NCBI GenBank assembly: GCA_001512965.1
Contig: LFRW01000018.1
Coordinates: 1 to 57,733, forward strand
DNA from: Methanomicrobia archaeon DTU008
GTDB taxonomy: Archaea; Thermoplasmatota; Thermoplasmata; Methanomassiliicoccales; Methanomassiliicoccaceae
Length of the DNA stretch: 57,733 bases
Direction: 5' to 3'
The notes under the pieces were generated by a model. That model saw only the letters and a list, made by a program, of their open reading frames with translations. It had not been told where the DNA came from and made no database searches. Each line of letters begins with the position of its first letter. The first letter of the stretch is position 1. Of this stretch, positions 8,515 through 18,686 are shown one piece after another. The position numbers and the translations under genes are program-made.

Positions 8515-10110
8515 GTGTTCGTCAAGCACCCCCTGATACGGCCCGACAGTATAGAGGAGAGGGATTACCAGAGAGCGTTGGCGGACACATGCCTGAGGTC
8601 GTCGACCCTTGTCGTCGTACCGACCGGGATGGGCAAGACCGTCGTGGCGCTCCTGGTCATAGCCGACGTCCTGTCAAGGGGAGGCAAGGTGCTCTTCCTC
8701 GCGCCCACCAAACCCCTTGTCGAGCAGCACGCTCGCTTCCTCCGCGAACATGTGGTGGACCGCTCCGTAACCGTGCTCACGGGCGCCGTCGCCCCTGAGG
8801 AAAGGGAGGTGGAATGGATACAGAACGACATCATCGTCTCCACTCCCCAGGTGGTCGCCAACGACCTCCGCAACGAGAGGATCTCACTGCGAGATGTCCG
8901 CTTGATCATCTTCGATGAAGCCCACCGCGGCGTCGGCTCCTACGCCTACGTGCCTATCGCTGACGAATATCGCGGGATGAAGGGGCTCACCATGGGCATG
9001 ACCGCGTCTCCCGGCTCAAGCATGGCCAAGATAAAGGAGGTGTGCGGCAACCTGGGACTGGAGAACATCGAGGTTCGGTCCGAGTCGGACCCGGATGTCG
9101 CGAAGTACATTCACGACATCCACATGGACTGGGTGGAGGTGGAGATCCCCCCGGAGATGAGGAGGCTGTCGGACATCTTGCGCAAGCTGTTCGACCGCTA
9201 CGTCCGTACGCTCATCGAGATGAAGCTCATGACCTCCGCGCGGCCAGCGTCCAGGAGATACCTGTTGGAGGTGCAGGCGGCCATACAGGCCAAGTTGCGC
9301 TCCGGCGAGAAGAACGGTTCGTACTACCGGGCGCTGAGCCTCATCGCCATGGCCATCAAGGTCGACCATGCGATGGAGATGGTCGAGACCCAAGGGCTCA
9401 CGGCCCTGCGCAACTACATCGAGAAGCTCAAGGAGGACGCGGCCTCCGAGGAGGGCTCCAAGGCATCCCGCGCCATCGTCAGCTCGGAGGAGTTCGAGCG
9501 TCTGGAGCAGATGATGGACAGCTTGCAGATGGAGCATCCGAAGATATCAAGGGTCATGGGGATCGTCAGCCATCAGATAAACGAGAAACCCGACTCCCGG
9601 GTGCTGGTGTTCACGCAATATCGGGACACCTGCGACATGGTGGCGAACTATCTGTCGCGGGTCGATGGGGTCAGCGTGACCAAGCTGATCGGCCAGTCGG
9701 GACGATGCGGCGAGAAGGGGCTCAGGCAGAAGGAGCAGATCGGGGTGTTGCAACGCTTCCGAGAAGGTGAGTTCAACACGCTGGTGGCGACATCGGTGGG
9801 GGAGGAGGGGCTGGACGTCGCCAACACGGACCTCGTCATCTTCTACGAACCTGTCCCGTCGGAGATAAGGAGCATCCAGCGGCGCGGCCGCACGGGAAGG
9901 AGCCGCGCCGGCCGAGTGGTCGTCCTGGTGACGGCCGGCACTCGAGATGAGGCGTCTCTCAACGCCAGTGAGAAGAAGGAGAGGGAGATGCGCAAGCGGC
10001 TGCGCTCGCTGAAACAGCAATGGGACAAGGAGAGCGCCAAGGTCAAGAGGTCAGAGGAGAAGCGGCAACCCCCGAGGAAAGGCCAGAACGCCCTGACCGA
10101 TTTCGCTTGA
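8515..10110 (+). CDS. Hef-type (FANCM-like) DNA helicase lacking a nuclease domain, with C-terminal PIP-like motif
   Basis: The product has 531 residues from GTG 8515, which lies about 27 bases after a TATA-like element (8484-8492). Superfamily 2 motifs are VVVPTGMGKT (Walker A), IIFDEAHR (DEAH box), MTASPG and QRRGRTGRSRAG (motif VI). Between the RecA lobes is an insert of the Hef/FANCM type. Full archaeal Hef continues into an XPF-like nuclease with HhH motifs; here the protein ends about 50 residues after motif VI. Its last eight residues, QNALTDFA, resemble a PCNA-interacting peptide (QxxLxxF). It probably remodels stalled forks or D-loops. Confidence 0.85.
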   Translation: MFVKHPLIRPDSIEERDYQRALADTCLRSSTLVVVPTGMGKTVVALLVIADVLSRGGKVLFLAPTKPLVEQHARFLREHVVDRSVTVLTGAVAPEEREVEWIQNDIIVSTPQVVANDLRNERISLRDVRLIIFDEAHRGVGSYAYVPIADEYRGMKGLTMGMTASPGSSMAKIKEVCGNLGLENIEVRSESDPDVAKYIHDIHMDWVEVEIPPEMRRLSDILRKLFDRYVRTLIEMKLMTSARPASRRYLLEVQAAIQAKLRSGEKNGSYYRALSLIAMAIKVDHAMEMVETQGLTALRNYIEKLKEDAASEEGSKASRAIVSSEEFERLEQMMDSLQMEHPKISRVMGIVSHQINEKPDSRVLVFTQYRDTCDMVANYLSRVDGVSVTKLIGQSGRCGEKGLRQKEQIGVLQRFREGEFNTLVATSVGEEGLDVANTDLVIFYEPVPSEIRSIQRRGRTGRSRAGRVVVLVTAGTRDEASLNASEKKEREMRKRLRSLKQQWDKESAKVKRSEEKRQPPRKGQNALTDFA

Positions 10111-10155
10111 GGCGCCTGAATCCGATTAAATAGGCCGATGGCATAACCTTTTTCC

Positions 10156-11907
10156 ATGCTCTTCAAGGACCTCGTGAGGGTCTATGAAGCCCTGGAATCC
10201 ACATCCTCCCGACTGGAGATGACCGAGATCCTGGCCGAACTGTTCCGTTCATCGGATTGCGCCCAGATCCGGCGCATCGTGTATCTGACCCAGGGGGCCC
10301 TGGTCCCAGACTTCTATCCGGAGAAGCTGGGACTGGCGGACAAGCTGTACCTTCGCACTCTTGCCATGGCGGCCGGCGCAAAGGAGTCTGACATCAGGCA
10401 GCTGTGGGCAAGGGAGGGCGATCCGGGGATAGTGACCGAGAAGGCGTTCGGGAGCAAGCGTCAGACCACGTTGTTCCCTACCCCTCTCACCCTTGACAGG
10501 GTGTACGATTCGCTGTTGAGGATCGCTCGCTCGGAGGGGAGCGGCTCCCAGGAGCTGAAGATGCGCCTGCTGGCCGACCTGCTGATCGACGCGACGCCTG
10601 TGGAGGCTCGATATCTCGCCCGCATAGCCACCGGCCGCATGCGGCTTGGAGTGGCTACGCAGACGGTCCTCGACTCGCTCGCACAGGCCTTCGCATCCAA
10701 GACGGACAAGGCGGCCGTGGAGCGTGCGTTCAATGTCACATCCGACCTTGGGTTGGTGGGAGAGGTACTATGCAAGGACGGGATGGAGGGATTGGCAAGG
10801 CTCCACGTCACCGTGGGGAATCCGCTCAGGGCGATGTTGGCCGAGCGCCTGCCCTCGCCGGAGGAGATCCTTGAACGCATGGGCGGCCGGGCCATGTTCG
10901 AATACAAGTACGACGGGCTGCGGATCCAGGCGCACATAGATGGAGAGCGCGTGAAGCTCTACTCCCGCCGTCTTGAGGACCTCACCGGTGGCTTCCCCGA
11001 CGTGGTTGAATCGCTCAGGAAGGCGTTCCAGGGGAAGAGCGCCATACTGGAGGGGGAATGCGTTCCCGTGGACATCAATACCGGGGAGCTTCTCCCGTTC
11101 CAGGAGGTGTCCCATCGACGCGGCCGGAAGCATGGCATCGCCGAGGCCATGGAGGACTATCCGGTAAGGGTGCACCTGTTCGACTGCCTGTATCTTGACG
11201 GAGAGGACCTCACCCCGCTTCCGCTTCCTGACCGCAGGACGGCCTTGACGCGCTGCATCAAGGTGACCGAGGACGTGCGACTGTCGGAAGCCAGGGTGCT
11301 GGACGATGTCGCGGACGTGGAGAGGTTCTTCACCGAAGCGTTGACGGCGGGATGCGAGGGCCTCATGGCCAAGTCGATCAACGACGATTCCGTCTATAGG
11401 GCAGGAGCAAGGGGATTCCTATGGATCAAGTACAAGCGGGAGTACCGCTCGGAAATGACTGATACTGTCGACCTCGTCGTCGTGGGCGCATTCCATGGCC
11501 GCGGGAGGCGCGGAGGGCTATATGGCGCACTTCTCATGGCCACATACAACAAGGACACGGACCGCTTCGAGACCGTGTCCAAGCTTGGTAGCGGGTTCGA
11601 CGATGCGACGCTGGCGGCCCTGCCAGAGAGGTTGGGCCGCTACCGGCTCCCTGAAAAGCATCCCCGCGTGGAATCCCGGATGAACGCAGACATATGGTTC
11701 GAGCCGGCGGTCGTCCTAGAGGTACTGGGGGCCGAGCTATCCCTGTCCCCCATCCATACTTGCGCATTCGGAAAGGTGCGGGAGGATGCGGGACTGGCAA
11801 TAAGGTTCCCGCGCTTCACCGGCGTGTTCCGTGACGATAAGGAGCCTCGTGACGCCACCTCGACGGAGGAGTTGTTGTCCATGTACGAGAAACAGCGGAA
11901 GAAGTAG
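10156..11907 (+). CDS. lig: ATP-dependent DNA ligase
   Basis: The product has 583 residues, slightly longer than the archaeal norm. The adenylation motif EYKYDGLRIQ puts the catalytic lysine at residue 251. Further ligase motifs are SRRLEDLTGGFPD, LEGECV, LFDCLYLDGEDL, EGLMAKS and WIKYKREY. The N-terminal DNA-binding domain holds QTTLF at 103-107, where archaeal ligases keep their PCNA-binding peptide. TATA element attaaatag (10125-10133) is about 27 bases before ATG 10156, so the transcript is probably leaderless. It follows the helicase gene closely. Confidence 0.95.
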   Translation: MLFKDLVRVYEALESTSSRLEMTEILAELFRSSDCAQIRRIVYLTQGALVPDFYPEKLGLADKLYLRTLAMAAGAKESDIRQLWAREGDPGIVTEKAFGSKRQTTLFPTPLTLDRVYDSLLRIARSEGSGSQELKMRLLADLLIDATPVEARYLARIATGRMRLGVATQTVLDSLAQAFASKTDKAAVERAFNVTSDLGLVGEVLCKDGMEGLARLHVTVGNPLRAMLAERLPSPEEILERMGGRAMFEYKYDGLRIQAHIDGERVKLYSRRLEDLTGGFPDVVESLRKAFQGKSAILEGECVPVDINTGELLPFQEVSHRRGRKHGIAEAMEDYPVRVHLFDCLYLDGEDLTPLPLPDRRTALTRCIKVTEDVRLSEARVLDDVADVERFFTEALTAGCEGLMAKSINDDSVYRAGARGFLWIKYKREYRSEMTDTVDLVVVGAFHGRGRRGGLYGALLMATYNKDTDRFETVSKLGSGFDDATLAALPERLGRYRLPEKHPRVESRMNADIWFEPAVVLEVLGAELSLSPIHTCAFGKVREDAGLAIRFPRFTGVFRDDKEPRDATSTEELLSMYEKQRKK

Positions 11908-12112
11908 GGTCGAACAACGCCGGAGCACCCTCCGTCAGGATCGACAGATGTTGGATGGCAATGCGCAGTAGCGACCCGATACGACGGCCGACGATATCTT
12001 TGGCATGATGACTGTTCGGAATCAGCAAAGGATGACCGGGATGACCGCAGGCCATTGCAACATGGGCCCGATATAACAATCTTTATAGACGGGCGGAATA
12101 TTGGACGACAAT

Positions 12113-12385
12113 ATGGAACTTCTCCTCATCGACAAGGATAAGGATTCAATAACCGTCCAGATCCGCGACGCAGATATGACGGTGATCCAGCCCATCATCA
12201 ATGAGCTGCTGGAGGACGAGGGAGTGGCCGAAGTGGATTACAACAGCGGCCATCCTGAACTGGACCTTCCAGTCCTGTATGTCAAGGTAAAGAACGGAAA
12301 GCCCCAGACAGCGCTCAAGCGTGCCGCCAAGTCCCTATCCAACTTGTTCAAGGAAGGAAGAGAGAAGCTCGAAAAGAGCATGTGA
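12113..12385 (+). CDS. rpoL: DNA-directed RNA polymerase subunit L
   Basis: The product has 90 residues from ATG 12113. GHPELDLPVLYVKVKNGKPQ and the C-terminal helix ALKRAAKSLSNLFKEGREKL match archaeal RpoL, the Rpb11 counterpart that pairs with subunit D in polymerase assembly. The TATA element ctttatag near 12080-12088 is about 28 bases before ATG 12113, so this start is preferred over an upstream TTG at 12101. The stop overlaps the start region of truD, so the two are co-transcribed. Confidence 0.92.
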   Translation: MELLLIDKDKDSITVQIRDADMTVIQPIINELLEDEGVAEVDYNSGHPELDLPVLYVKVKNGKPQTALKRAAKSLSNLFKEGREKLEKSM

Positions 12386-13689
12386 ACATGATGGACAGCG
12401 GCCACGAAGAGGCCACCATAGGCCTGGAGCTGTACTACACGGACACCCCAGGGACCGGCGGCCGGCTTAAACGCTCCCCAGAGGACTTTCAGGTGGTGGA
12501 GATCTCTTCCTACCCTCCCCGCTGCGAGGGGGGAGCCGTCACCATCGCGAGGGTGACCGCCAGGAACTGGGAGATGAACCGCCTGGTACGTCAACTAGCC
12601 AAGTCGCTGGGCATCGGCCGGGACCGCATCGGCTTCGCGGGGACCAAGGACAAGAGGGCGGTGACCTCGCAATTGATGTCGTTCCCCGTGCCGCCGGAAC
12701 GGCTGATGGAGCTTCAGCTGCATCAGATAGAGATCTCCGATCCCTATCCCGCGAAGAGAGGGATCAGCATAGGCGATCTCATCGGCAACGAGTTCACCAT
12801 ACGGGTCACGGACACCCGGCTTGCCGGCGGCGATCTGTCGGATTCCGTCGCTAGCACCAGCGAGCAGCTGGAGACGCTCGGAGGTTTTCCCAACTTCTTC
12901 GGTGTCCAGCGATTCGGCGCGGTGCGTCCCATAACGCATGATGTGGGGAAATGGATAGTCAAGGGCGACATGGAGAAGGCGGTCATGACCTATGTCGCCA
13001 ACCCCCTCCCCAACGAAAGGGGGGAGAGCATGGAGGCCAGGGCCAGACTTCAGAAGGAGATGGACTTCGAGGCGGCGCTGGACTACTATCCGAAGATCAT
13101 GACGTTCGAGAGAACCATGATAGGTCATCTCTCACGCAATCCGGATGATCATGCAGGGGCGATCGCCTCCCTGCCGTCCAACCTGCAGATGATGTTCGTA
13201 CATGCATACCAGTCCTTCTTGTTCAACCGCATGCTGTGCGAGCGCATCAGAAGGGGGCTGCCGCTCGACCGCCCCCTCGTTGGCGACGTTGTGTTGCCGG
13301 CCGACCGGAACGGGCTTCCTCAACATGACTGCGGAGTGCCTGTGACCAAGGAGAACATCGACCTTGTGGAGAAACAGGTCAGCCAGGGGAGGGCGTTCAT
13401 AAGCGGGGTCCTCTTCGGAACCGAGTCGTTGCTGGCCGAGGGGGAGATGGGCGAGATAGAGCGTTCCATCATCGAACAGGAAGGCCTCAGCAGGGAGGAC
13501 TTCATGGTGCCGGCGCTACACCAATGTTCGTCCAAGGGCACTAGAAGGGAGTTGCTTGGAACGGTCAAGGACTTCCGATATGAGATCCATGAGAACGATA
13601 TCACGTTCTCCTTCGCCCTGAACAAGGGATGCTATGCCACCTCTCTCCTAAGAGAGTACCTCAAGAACGATGGGCTGATGGACTACTAG
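12382..13689 (+). CDS. truD: tRNA pseudouridine(13) synthase TruD
   Basis: The product has 435 residues. RDRIGFAGTKDKRAVTSQ carries the TruD catalytic motif GTKD (aspartate nucleophile), followed by GGFPNFFGVQRFG and the C-terminal KGCYATSLLREYLK. The length fits archaeal TruD with its extra TRUD insertion domain. It converts U13 of tRNAs (and U35 in some archaea) to pseudouridine. GTG 12382 overlaps the rpoL stop; ATG 12388 or 12391 could equally be the start. It is translationally coupled with rpoL. Confidence 0.93.
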   Translation: MNMMDSGHEEATIGLELYYTDTPGTGGRLKRSPEDFQVVEISSYPPRCEGGAVTIARVTARNWEMNRLVRQLAKSLGIGRDRIGFAGTKDKRAVTSQLMSFPVPPERLMELQLHQIEISDPYPAKRGISIGDLIGNEFTIRVTDTRLAGGDLSDSVASTSEQLETLGGFPNFFGVQRFGAVRPITHDVGKWIVKGDMEKAVMTYVANPLPNERGESMEARARLQKEMDFEAALDYYPKIMTFERTMIGHLSRNPDDHAGAIASLPSNLQMMFVHAYQSFLFNRMLCERIRRGLPLDRPLVGDVVLPADRNGLPQHDCGVPVTKENIDLVEKQVSQGRAFISGVLFGTESLLAEGEMGEIERSIIEQEGLSREDFMVPALHQCSSKGTRRELLGTVKDFRYEIHENDITFSFALNKGCYATSLLREYLKNDGLMDY

Positions 13690-13967
13690 GGGCCAACCCC
13701 AACATCGCCGACATGGAGGCATGGTGTGAGATCGCGCCGTCCTCGCCCTGGTCCAGATATCGCCCGTTGATATCTCGTCACCCTTGGAGCCTCGGCTGGA
13801 CATCCCCCTTGTTTTCGGCGGGATCGCCGTGTTGGGAGACGAGGAGGTGCCTGGCCGCCGATCCATCCTCGGAACGACGGCTTCTAACCTGGTGGCAGCG
13901 GCCATGTCGATGATAGGCCCCCGTGATGGTTACACGGGTTCCGCTCGATACCGTTGGGCTGGCCGGT

Positions 13968-16900
13968 TCACAGGCGGCTTAGGTCCCTTGTAGCTCCACC
14001 TTCTTCCTTGTCAGGCTGTTCGAGAAGTTCGCGGATCTTGTCCAGTTTGTCCTTCTCCTCCTTTTCTTGAGGGACGATCTCTTCAGGGACGGGTTCTTCC
14101 ATCGCGGTTCCCTCAGCCGGTGCGGGTGGCTGATATGCCAGGGCCGCCGCGACCAGGGAACTGGCGCCCCTTCTCTTGGGCGTCGAGGCAGACCGTTCGG
14201 CCTGGCGCTGCCGAGGAGCGGCCGGCTCCGCGGCCGAAGAGGATTGGAAGGTCTGGATGGTGGGTTCGACGGGACGGTCCGACTTCATGACCTTCTCGGC
14301 GATCTTTATCGCCCGCTCGGCCATGGCGTCGCGAGATGTAGGCCCATGCCCCGCCTTCGACTTGGATGTCAAGCCCTGCGCCTCCGCCATGCGCCTCTGT
14401 GCCCATCTCTTCTGGATTGCCAGGCGCTGGGCCTCGGTCTCGATCACGTCCGAATCGTCGACCGGCTCGATCGACCCATCGACGAAGTTCAAAGGCGTGT
14501 GGCATCGAGGGCATTCCAGCACCTTGGTGCACTCCATGCAGAACAAGGTTCCGCAGTTGGGGCACACCGTCACGGCCGGCTCACCGTGGAAGATGCAATT
14601 ACGTCTGTTGTATCTGTCCGTGTTCGGGTAATACTTCACGGTAATGGCTTTGGAGCGGTCCGCCTTTGGCGGATCCGCCTCGGCCTTCCTTCTGTTTCGG
14701 AAAAGTCTCATCTCCTCAGTCTCCCTCAGGTTTGGCGGGGCCCATGCCGTTCCCTCCATGGACGCATCCGCGACCGGAGCGTTCGCCTCTACGGACGGTT
14801 GCGCCCTCGCGCGGGCCATGGGGGGAGATCTGTCGACGGAAACGACAGGTGCCTCGATGGCATCCATCATGCTGACCAGACGGCGGGCGGTGTATATCCC
14901 GATGTTCAGATTCTCCATCAGCCCCAGGGTGGAACGGCTCCCTGCCGGCAATGACATGGCCTCCCGGAGGAGCTTTTCCGTACGCTTGTCCGGCGTCTCC
15001 TCCGGAAAGTCCATGGCGTTGACCGCCTGTATGTATGCAAGGACCTTCTTGGCCTTCTGCACATCACGGTCTGGCATGCACATGTACGTCTCGGCGAGAC
15101 GCAGCCCTTGCCTGGTATAATTGGGGTTCCCAAGAGTGGCCAAGAGCACATCCCTGGACAGTTCCTCATAGGCCTGGAACTGATCATCGTCCAGGGAGTC
15201 GATGTCCACTGTCTCTCTGGATTGCAGGTACTCGGTCACGGCGTCGATGTAGGCGAACGGTAACCCGCATTCCTTGAAGGCTTCCTCCCTCGTCACCCTG
15301 CGATTCTGCCTGTACTCGAACTCGAGAACCTTGGCCGCATAGATGCTGACGTCCCTTTCCTTGAGCTTCTGCATGAGCACTGCCATGCTTTCCTGTGCCG
15401 AAGGGAGGGAGGGGTCGATCTCCAGGGCCCGGTCCAGCGCCCTCTTTGCCTGGTCGAGCTTGTCCATCCGCATGAGGATGCGTCCCTTGCCGCTCCATGC
15501 GAACTTGTCCTGCGGCTCATTGGCCAATACGGTGTCGAAGCAGCGAAGCGCCTCCTCGTCCTCGCCAAGCTTCTCCAGCAGGGCGGCCTGGTTCAGCCAG
15601 GCGCGGTTATTGGTGCTGTCGAGACCTATGGACCGCTCCAGCGAGCGGACCGCCTCCTCCACCTTGCCCAGCTTGGCCTGCACGATGCCGATGCGCATCC
15701 ACAGGATAGGGTCGTCGCCTTCGATCTCGGCGGCGCGGACATATGAGTCGTATGCATCATCCAGGCGCCCGAGGTCCTCTTCCGCCCGGCCTTTCGAGCG
15801 CAGAAGGGTGGCGGTGACGGCACCCAGCTCGATGGCCTTGGCGTAGCAGTTGACCGCCTTGGCCTTATCGCCTTCCTTGAAATGGACGTTGCCCTTGTAC
15901 TTCCACACCTCTCCATTCTGGGGGTCCAGCTCTATCGCCTTGTCAAGGGCCTTCATGGCTTCACCATATCGTCCCTGAGTGGCCAGTGCCCGTCCCCTGT
16001 CCATATGGAAGGAGGCGTTGGAAGGGTCCGCCTTGACGGCCTGGTCGAAAGCGGCCAATGCGCCGGCGGGATCTTTTCCCATGAGCAGGGCTCGGCCCTT
16101 GTTGTCCAACATGATGAGGTCACTGGGGTCGAGATTCCATCCCTGATCGAAGACCTGCGCCGCACGAGAGTACTGCTCCAGTTGCATTAGGGTCAGTCCT
16201 AGGCGGTTCATCACCGAGCGGTCCGAGGGATCCACCCTCAGGGCATATTGGTACTCGGCGGCGGCATCGTCCAATCTGCCTATGGATGAGAGGGCGTCAC
16301 CTCGGTCGACATGTGCGCTCTTGCTGAGCGGATCTATCTGCAGCAGCACGTCGCATATGGCGATGATGCCTTCGTGATCGCCTTTGGCGATCAGGGCGTC
16401 CTTCTTGCGCTCCAGCACCTCGACGTCACGCGGTTCGTCATCCAGCATGCTATCGTACGCCCGGATGGCGTCATCATTGCGCCCGACCTCGCGCAATGCC
16501 GCGGCCTTCTCCATCACGGCTCCCTTGTTCCGCGGGTCCTGCCGTAGGATCTGATCGGCCACGGCGATGACTTCCTCGTGCTTCGCCAGGCCTTTCAGGG
16601 CATACATCTTCGATTCCAGGACGTCCATGTCCTTCGGGTTCAAGGCCAACGCATGATCGAAGGCGGAGACCGCCTCCGAGTATAGACCGATCCGAAGGAG
16701 GGCCTTTCCCCTCTGAACATGCGCATAGTGGTTCTGGGGGTCAAGACGGACGACCTGTTCGAACGCCTCGATCGCCAGGCTGTAGCGTTCGAGCATCATC
16801 AAGGCCGCACCCTTGCTGGTCCAGATGTTGAAGTCGTTGGGGTCGAGCTTCAAGGCCTGATCGTACGATACCACGGCCTCCTCCGGGCGGCCGTCGGAGA

Positions 16901-18686
16901 ACAGCGCGAGCCCGCGGGACCACCATAGCAGCCGGTTCGCAGGATCGAGGGATATCGCCCTTGCAAGCGCCTCAGCGGCCTCGGCGAACCTGCCCATGGC
17001 GTAGAGCGAATCGCCCTTTATCCTCCAGAACTCAGGCTCCTGAGGGAACAACTGGGTGCCGGATATGGCTCGGTTGAGGGAATCCTCGTACCTCTCCTGC
17101 GAATACAGGGCCAGGGTAAGGTTGCGGAACGCATCCTGGTTCGCTGGCTCCATCCGGAGCACGTCCTGAAAGACCTTCACGGCCTCCTCCTTTCGACCCA
17201 GGCGATTTAGCGCCACGCCCATGTCCACCATGGCCACCGCGTTGCTGGGGTCTAGATCGAGGATCTTCTCCGTGATGGCCAGGACATCGCGGTCCTTCTC
17301 TAGCCCCTTGTACGACTCGTTGATGGCGATGAGAACGGCGAGCCTGTCACCGTGGATCTTGAGCGCTCGTTCCAGCACCTTCAGGCCCTCTTGGAATCGC
17401 ATCGCCTTGTTGTAGGCCACGCCCAGTGCGTACATGGTCTCGCCATCGTTGGGGCGCTGTTCCAGCAATGCCTCGCACTCTTTGACCGTGTCGTCCATGA
17501 GGCCCAGTGCGATGGTGGCATCTCGGCGCATGGACATCAGGTCGGATTCCCTGGGAAATCTGCTGAGCGCAACGGCGACAGCGTCCATCGCATCCCTTGG
17601 CTTACCCGCCTTCAGCAAGCATGAGACATGCGCCTTATATGCGGGGAGCTCCGGTTCGATGCTGATCACGACCTTGGCGGCATCGGCCGCTTCGGACCAC
17701 TTCGACATCGCGCTGAGGACGCGCAGATGACCCTCCGCCGCGGTCAGGTCCTTGGGGTCCAGCGATACTGCTTGCTCATAGACCTTTGCCGCCTCTTCTA
17801 GACGGTCCAATGATTCCAGGACCGCACCTACCTCTAGCCAGGTCTCCTTCCGTTCGACGTCCGCTCGAAGCGCTTCCTTGTAATATTTCACCGATCGCTC
17901 GGTCTGACCGCTTCCCCGCAACACCCTTGCCTTCCCAAGATTGGCATCGTAGGACGCGGGATCCATCTCCAAGGCAGAATCGTAGACGGCCGATGCATCC
18001 TCCCAGCGCTCCGCCTCGAGCATGATGCGGCCCTTGACAAGAAGAGCATCGAGGTTGCGATATCCCTTGGCGATGATCTCATCGAGCGCCGTGACCGCCT
18101 CATCGAATCGCTTGGTCTGCAAGAACAGCTCGGCCTTGCGCAGGGTCCAGTGATATGGGTCGTCCTTCTCGATGAGCTTCTCGATCACGTCTATGTCCGA
18201 CGGGTCGATGCTCTCCGCCCTCTTCAGCGACTGAACGGCGTCGGACGTCCGTCCGCTCTTCTCCAGAACCGCCGCCCTTCTAAGATGGAGGGATTTCTCT
18301 AGGGGACGTAGCTCGATGGCGCCATCCAGCAATGCAAGGGCGTCGGACAGGTCGCCCTTCTCTGACAGGGCGTCCGCCCGAGCGGCCATGGCCGGCGGAT
18401 AACGGTCCTGCAGCTCCAGCGCCCGGTCCGCTGCCCGTATGGCCTCGTCGATGTTGCCGACCTTGAGCTGCACCATGCTGAGAAGGGTCAGGGCATCGGC
18501 GAAATCGCGTGAGTGGGGGCTTAGCCTCTGTAGATCGGCGAACAGGATGTCCTTGACCCTGTCCAGATCCTCATCGACATCTTGTCCAGACCCTTTGGCC
18601 AGCCGCAGGTCGACGCTCTCCAAGATACGTCTGGCCTTGTAAAGGCCTCTGAGCTCCCTATCGCGAAGCGATTCTAGAAATCCCAT
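13968..18686 (-). CDS. Giant TPR-repeat protein with C-terminal zinc-binding domain
   Basis: The product has about 1572 residues from ATG 18686. Residues about 60-1130 are some 30 tandem 34-residue TPR units (for example DEAIRAADRALELQDRYPPA and EEAVVSYDQALKLDPNDFN), a superhelical protein-binding scaffold. A helical linker follows, then a cysteine-rich domain, CIFHGEPAVTVCPNCGTLFC and CTKVLECPRCHTPL, resembling a B-box or zinc ribbon. The tail is low-complexity, rich in Pro/Ala and acidic residues. No enzyme domain or signal peptide is seen. The open frame reaches 18764, but ATG 18686 begins the conserved-looking helix. Its leader carries the start-codon hairpin described separately. Partners are unknown. 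Confidence 0.85.
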   Translation of the reverse strand: MGFLESLRDRELRGLYKARRILESVDLRLAKGSGQDVDEDLDRVKDILFADLQRLSPHSRDFADALTLLSMVQLKVGNIDEAIRAADRALELQDRYPPAMAARADALSEKGDLSDALALLDGAIELRPLEKSLHLRRAAVLEKSGRTSDAVQSLKRAESIDPSDIDVIEKLIEKDDPYHWTLRKAELFLQTKRFDEAVTALDEIIAKGYRNLDALLVKGRIMLEAERWEDASAVYDSALEMDPASYDANLGKARVLRGSGQTERSVKYYKEALRADVERKETWLEVGAVLESLDRLEEAAKVYEQAVSLDPKDLTAAEGHLRVLSAMSKWSEAADAAKVVISIEPELPAYKAHVSCLLKAGKPRDAMDAVAVALSRFPRESDLMSMRRDATIALGLMDDTVKECEALLEQRPNDGETMYALGVAYNKAMRFQEGLKVLERALKIHGDRLAVLIAINESYKGLEKDRDVLAITEKILDLDPSNAVAMVDMGVALNRLGRKEEAVKVFQDVLRMEPANQDAFRNLTLALYSQERYEDSLNRAISGTQLFPQEPEFWRIKGDSLYAMGRFAEAAEALARAISLDPANRLLWWSRGLALFSDGRPEEAVVSYDQALKLDPNDFNIWTSKGAALMMLERYSLAIEAFEQVVRLDPQNHYAHVQRGKALLRIGLYSEAVSAFDHALALNPKDMDVLESKMYALKGLAKHEEVIAVADQILRQDPRNKGAVMEKAAALREVGRNDDAIRAYDSMLDDEPRDVEVLERKKDALIAKGDHEGIIAICDVLLQIDPLSKSAHVDRGDALSSIGRLDDAAAEYQYALRVDPSDRSVMNRLGLTLMQLEQYSRAAQVFDQGWNLDPSDLIMLDNKGRALLMGKDPAGALAAFDQAVKADPSNASFHMDRGRALATQGRYGEAMKALDKAIELDPQNGEVWKYKGNVHFKEGDKAKAVNCYAKAIELGAVTATLLRSKGRAEEDLGRLDDAYDSYVRAAEIEGDDPILWMRIGIVQAKLGKVEEAVRSLERSIGLDSTNNRAWLNQAALLEKLGEDEEALRCFDTVLANEPQDKFAWSGKGRILMRMDKLDQAKRALDRALEIDPSLPSAQESMAVLMQKLKERDVSIYAAKVLEFEYRQNRRVTREEAFKECGLPFAYIDAVTEYLQSRETVDIDSLDDDQFQAYEELSRDVLLATLGNPNYTRQGLRLAETYMCMPDRDVQKAKKVLAYIQAVNAMDFPEETPDKRTEKLLREAMSLPAGSRSTLGLMENLNIGIYTARRLVSMMDAIEAPVVSVDRSPPMARARAQPSVEANAPVADASMEGTAWAPPNLRETEEMRLFRNRRKAEADPPKADRSKAITVKYYPNTDRYNRRNCIFHGEPAVTVCPNCGTLFCMECTKVLECPRCHTPLNFVDGSIEPVDDSDVIETEAQRLAIQKRWAQRRMAEAQGLTSKSKAGHGPTSRDAMAERAIKIAEKVMKSDRPVEPTIQTFQSSSAAEPAAPRQRQAERSASTPKRRGASSLVAAALAYQPPAPAEGTAMEEPVPEEIVPQEKEEKDKLDKIRELLEQPDKEEGGATRDLSRL

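Noticed and set aside
14067-14954. Arginine-rich + strand frame of 295 codons
   Set aside because: It is a shadow of the TPR gene's zinc domain and tail.
13968-18686. Tandem DNA repeats in the TPR gene as a mobile or CRISPR-like array
   Set aside because: The repeats are protein-level 34-residue TPR units with divergent DNA. There are no identical direct repeats with spacers.
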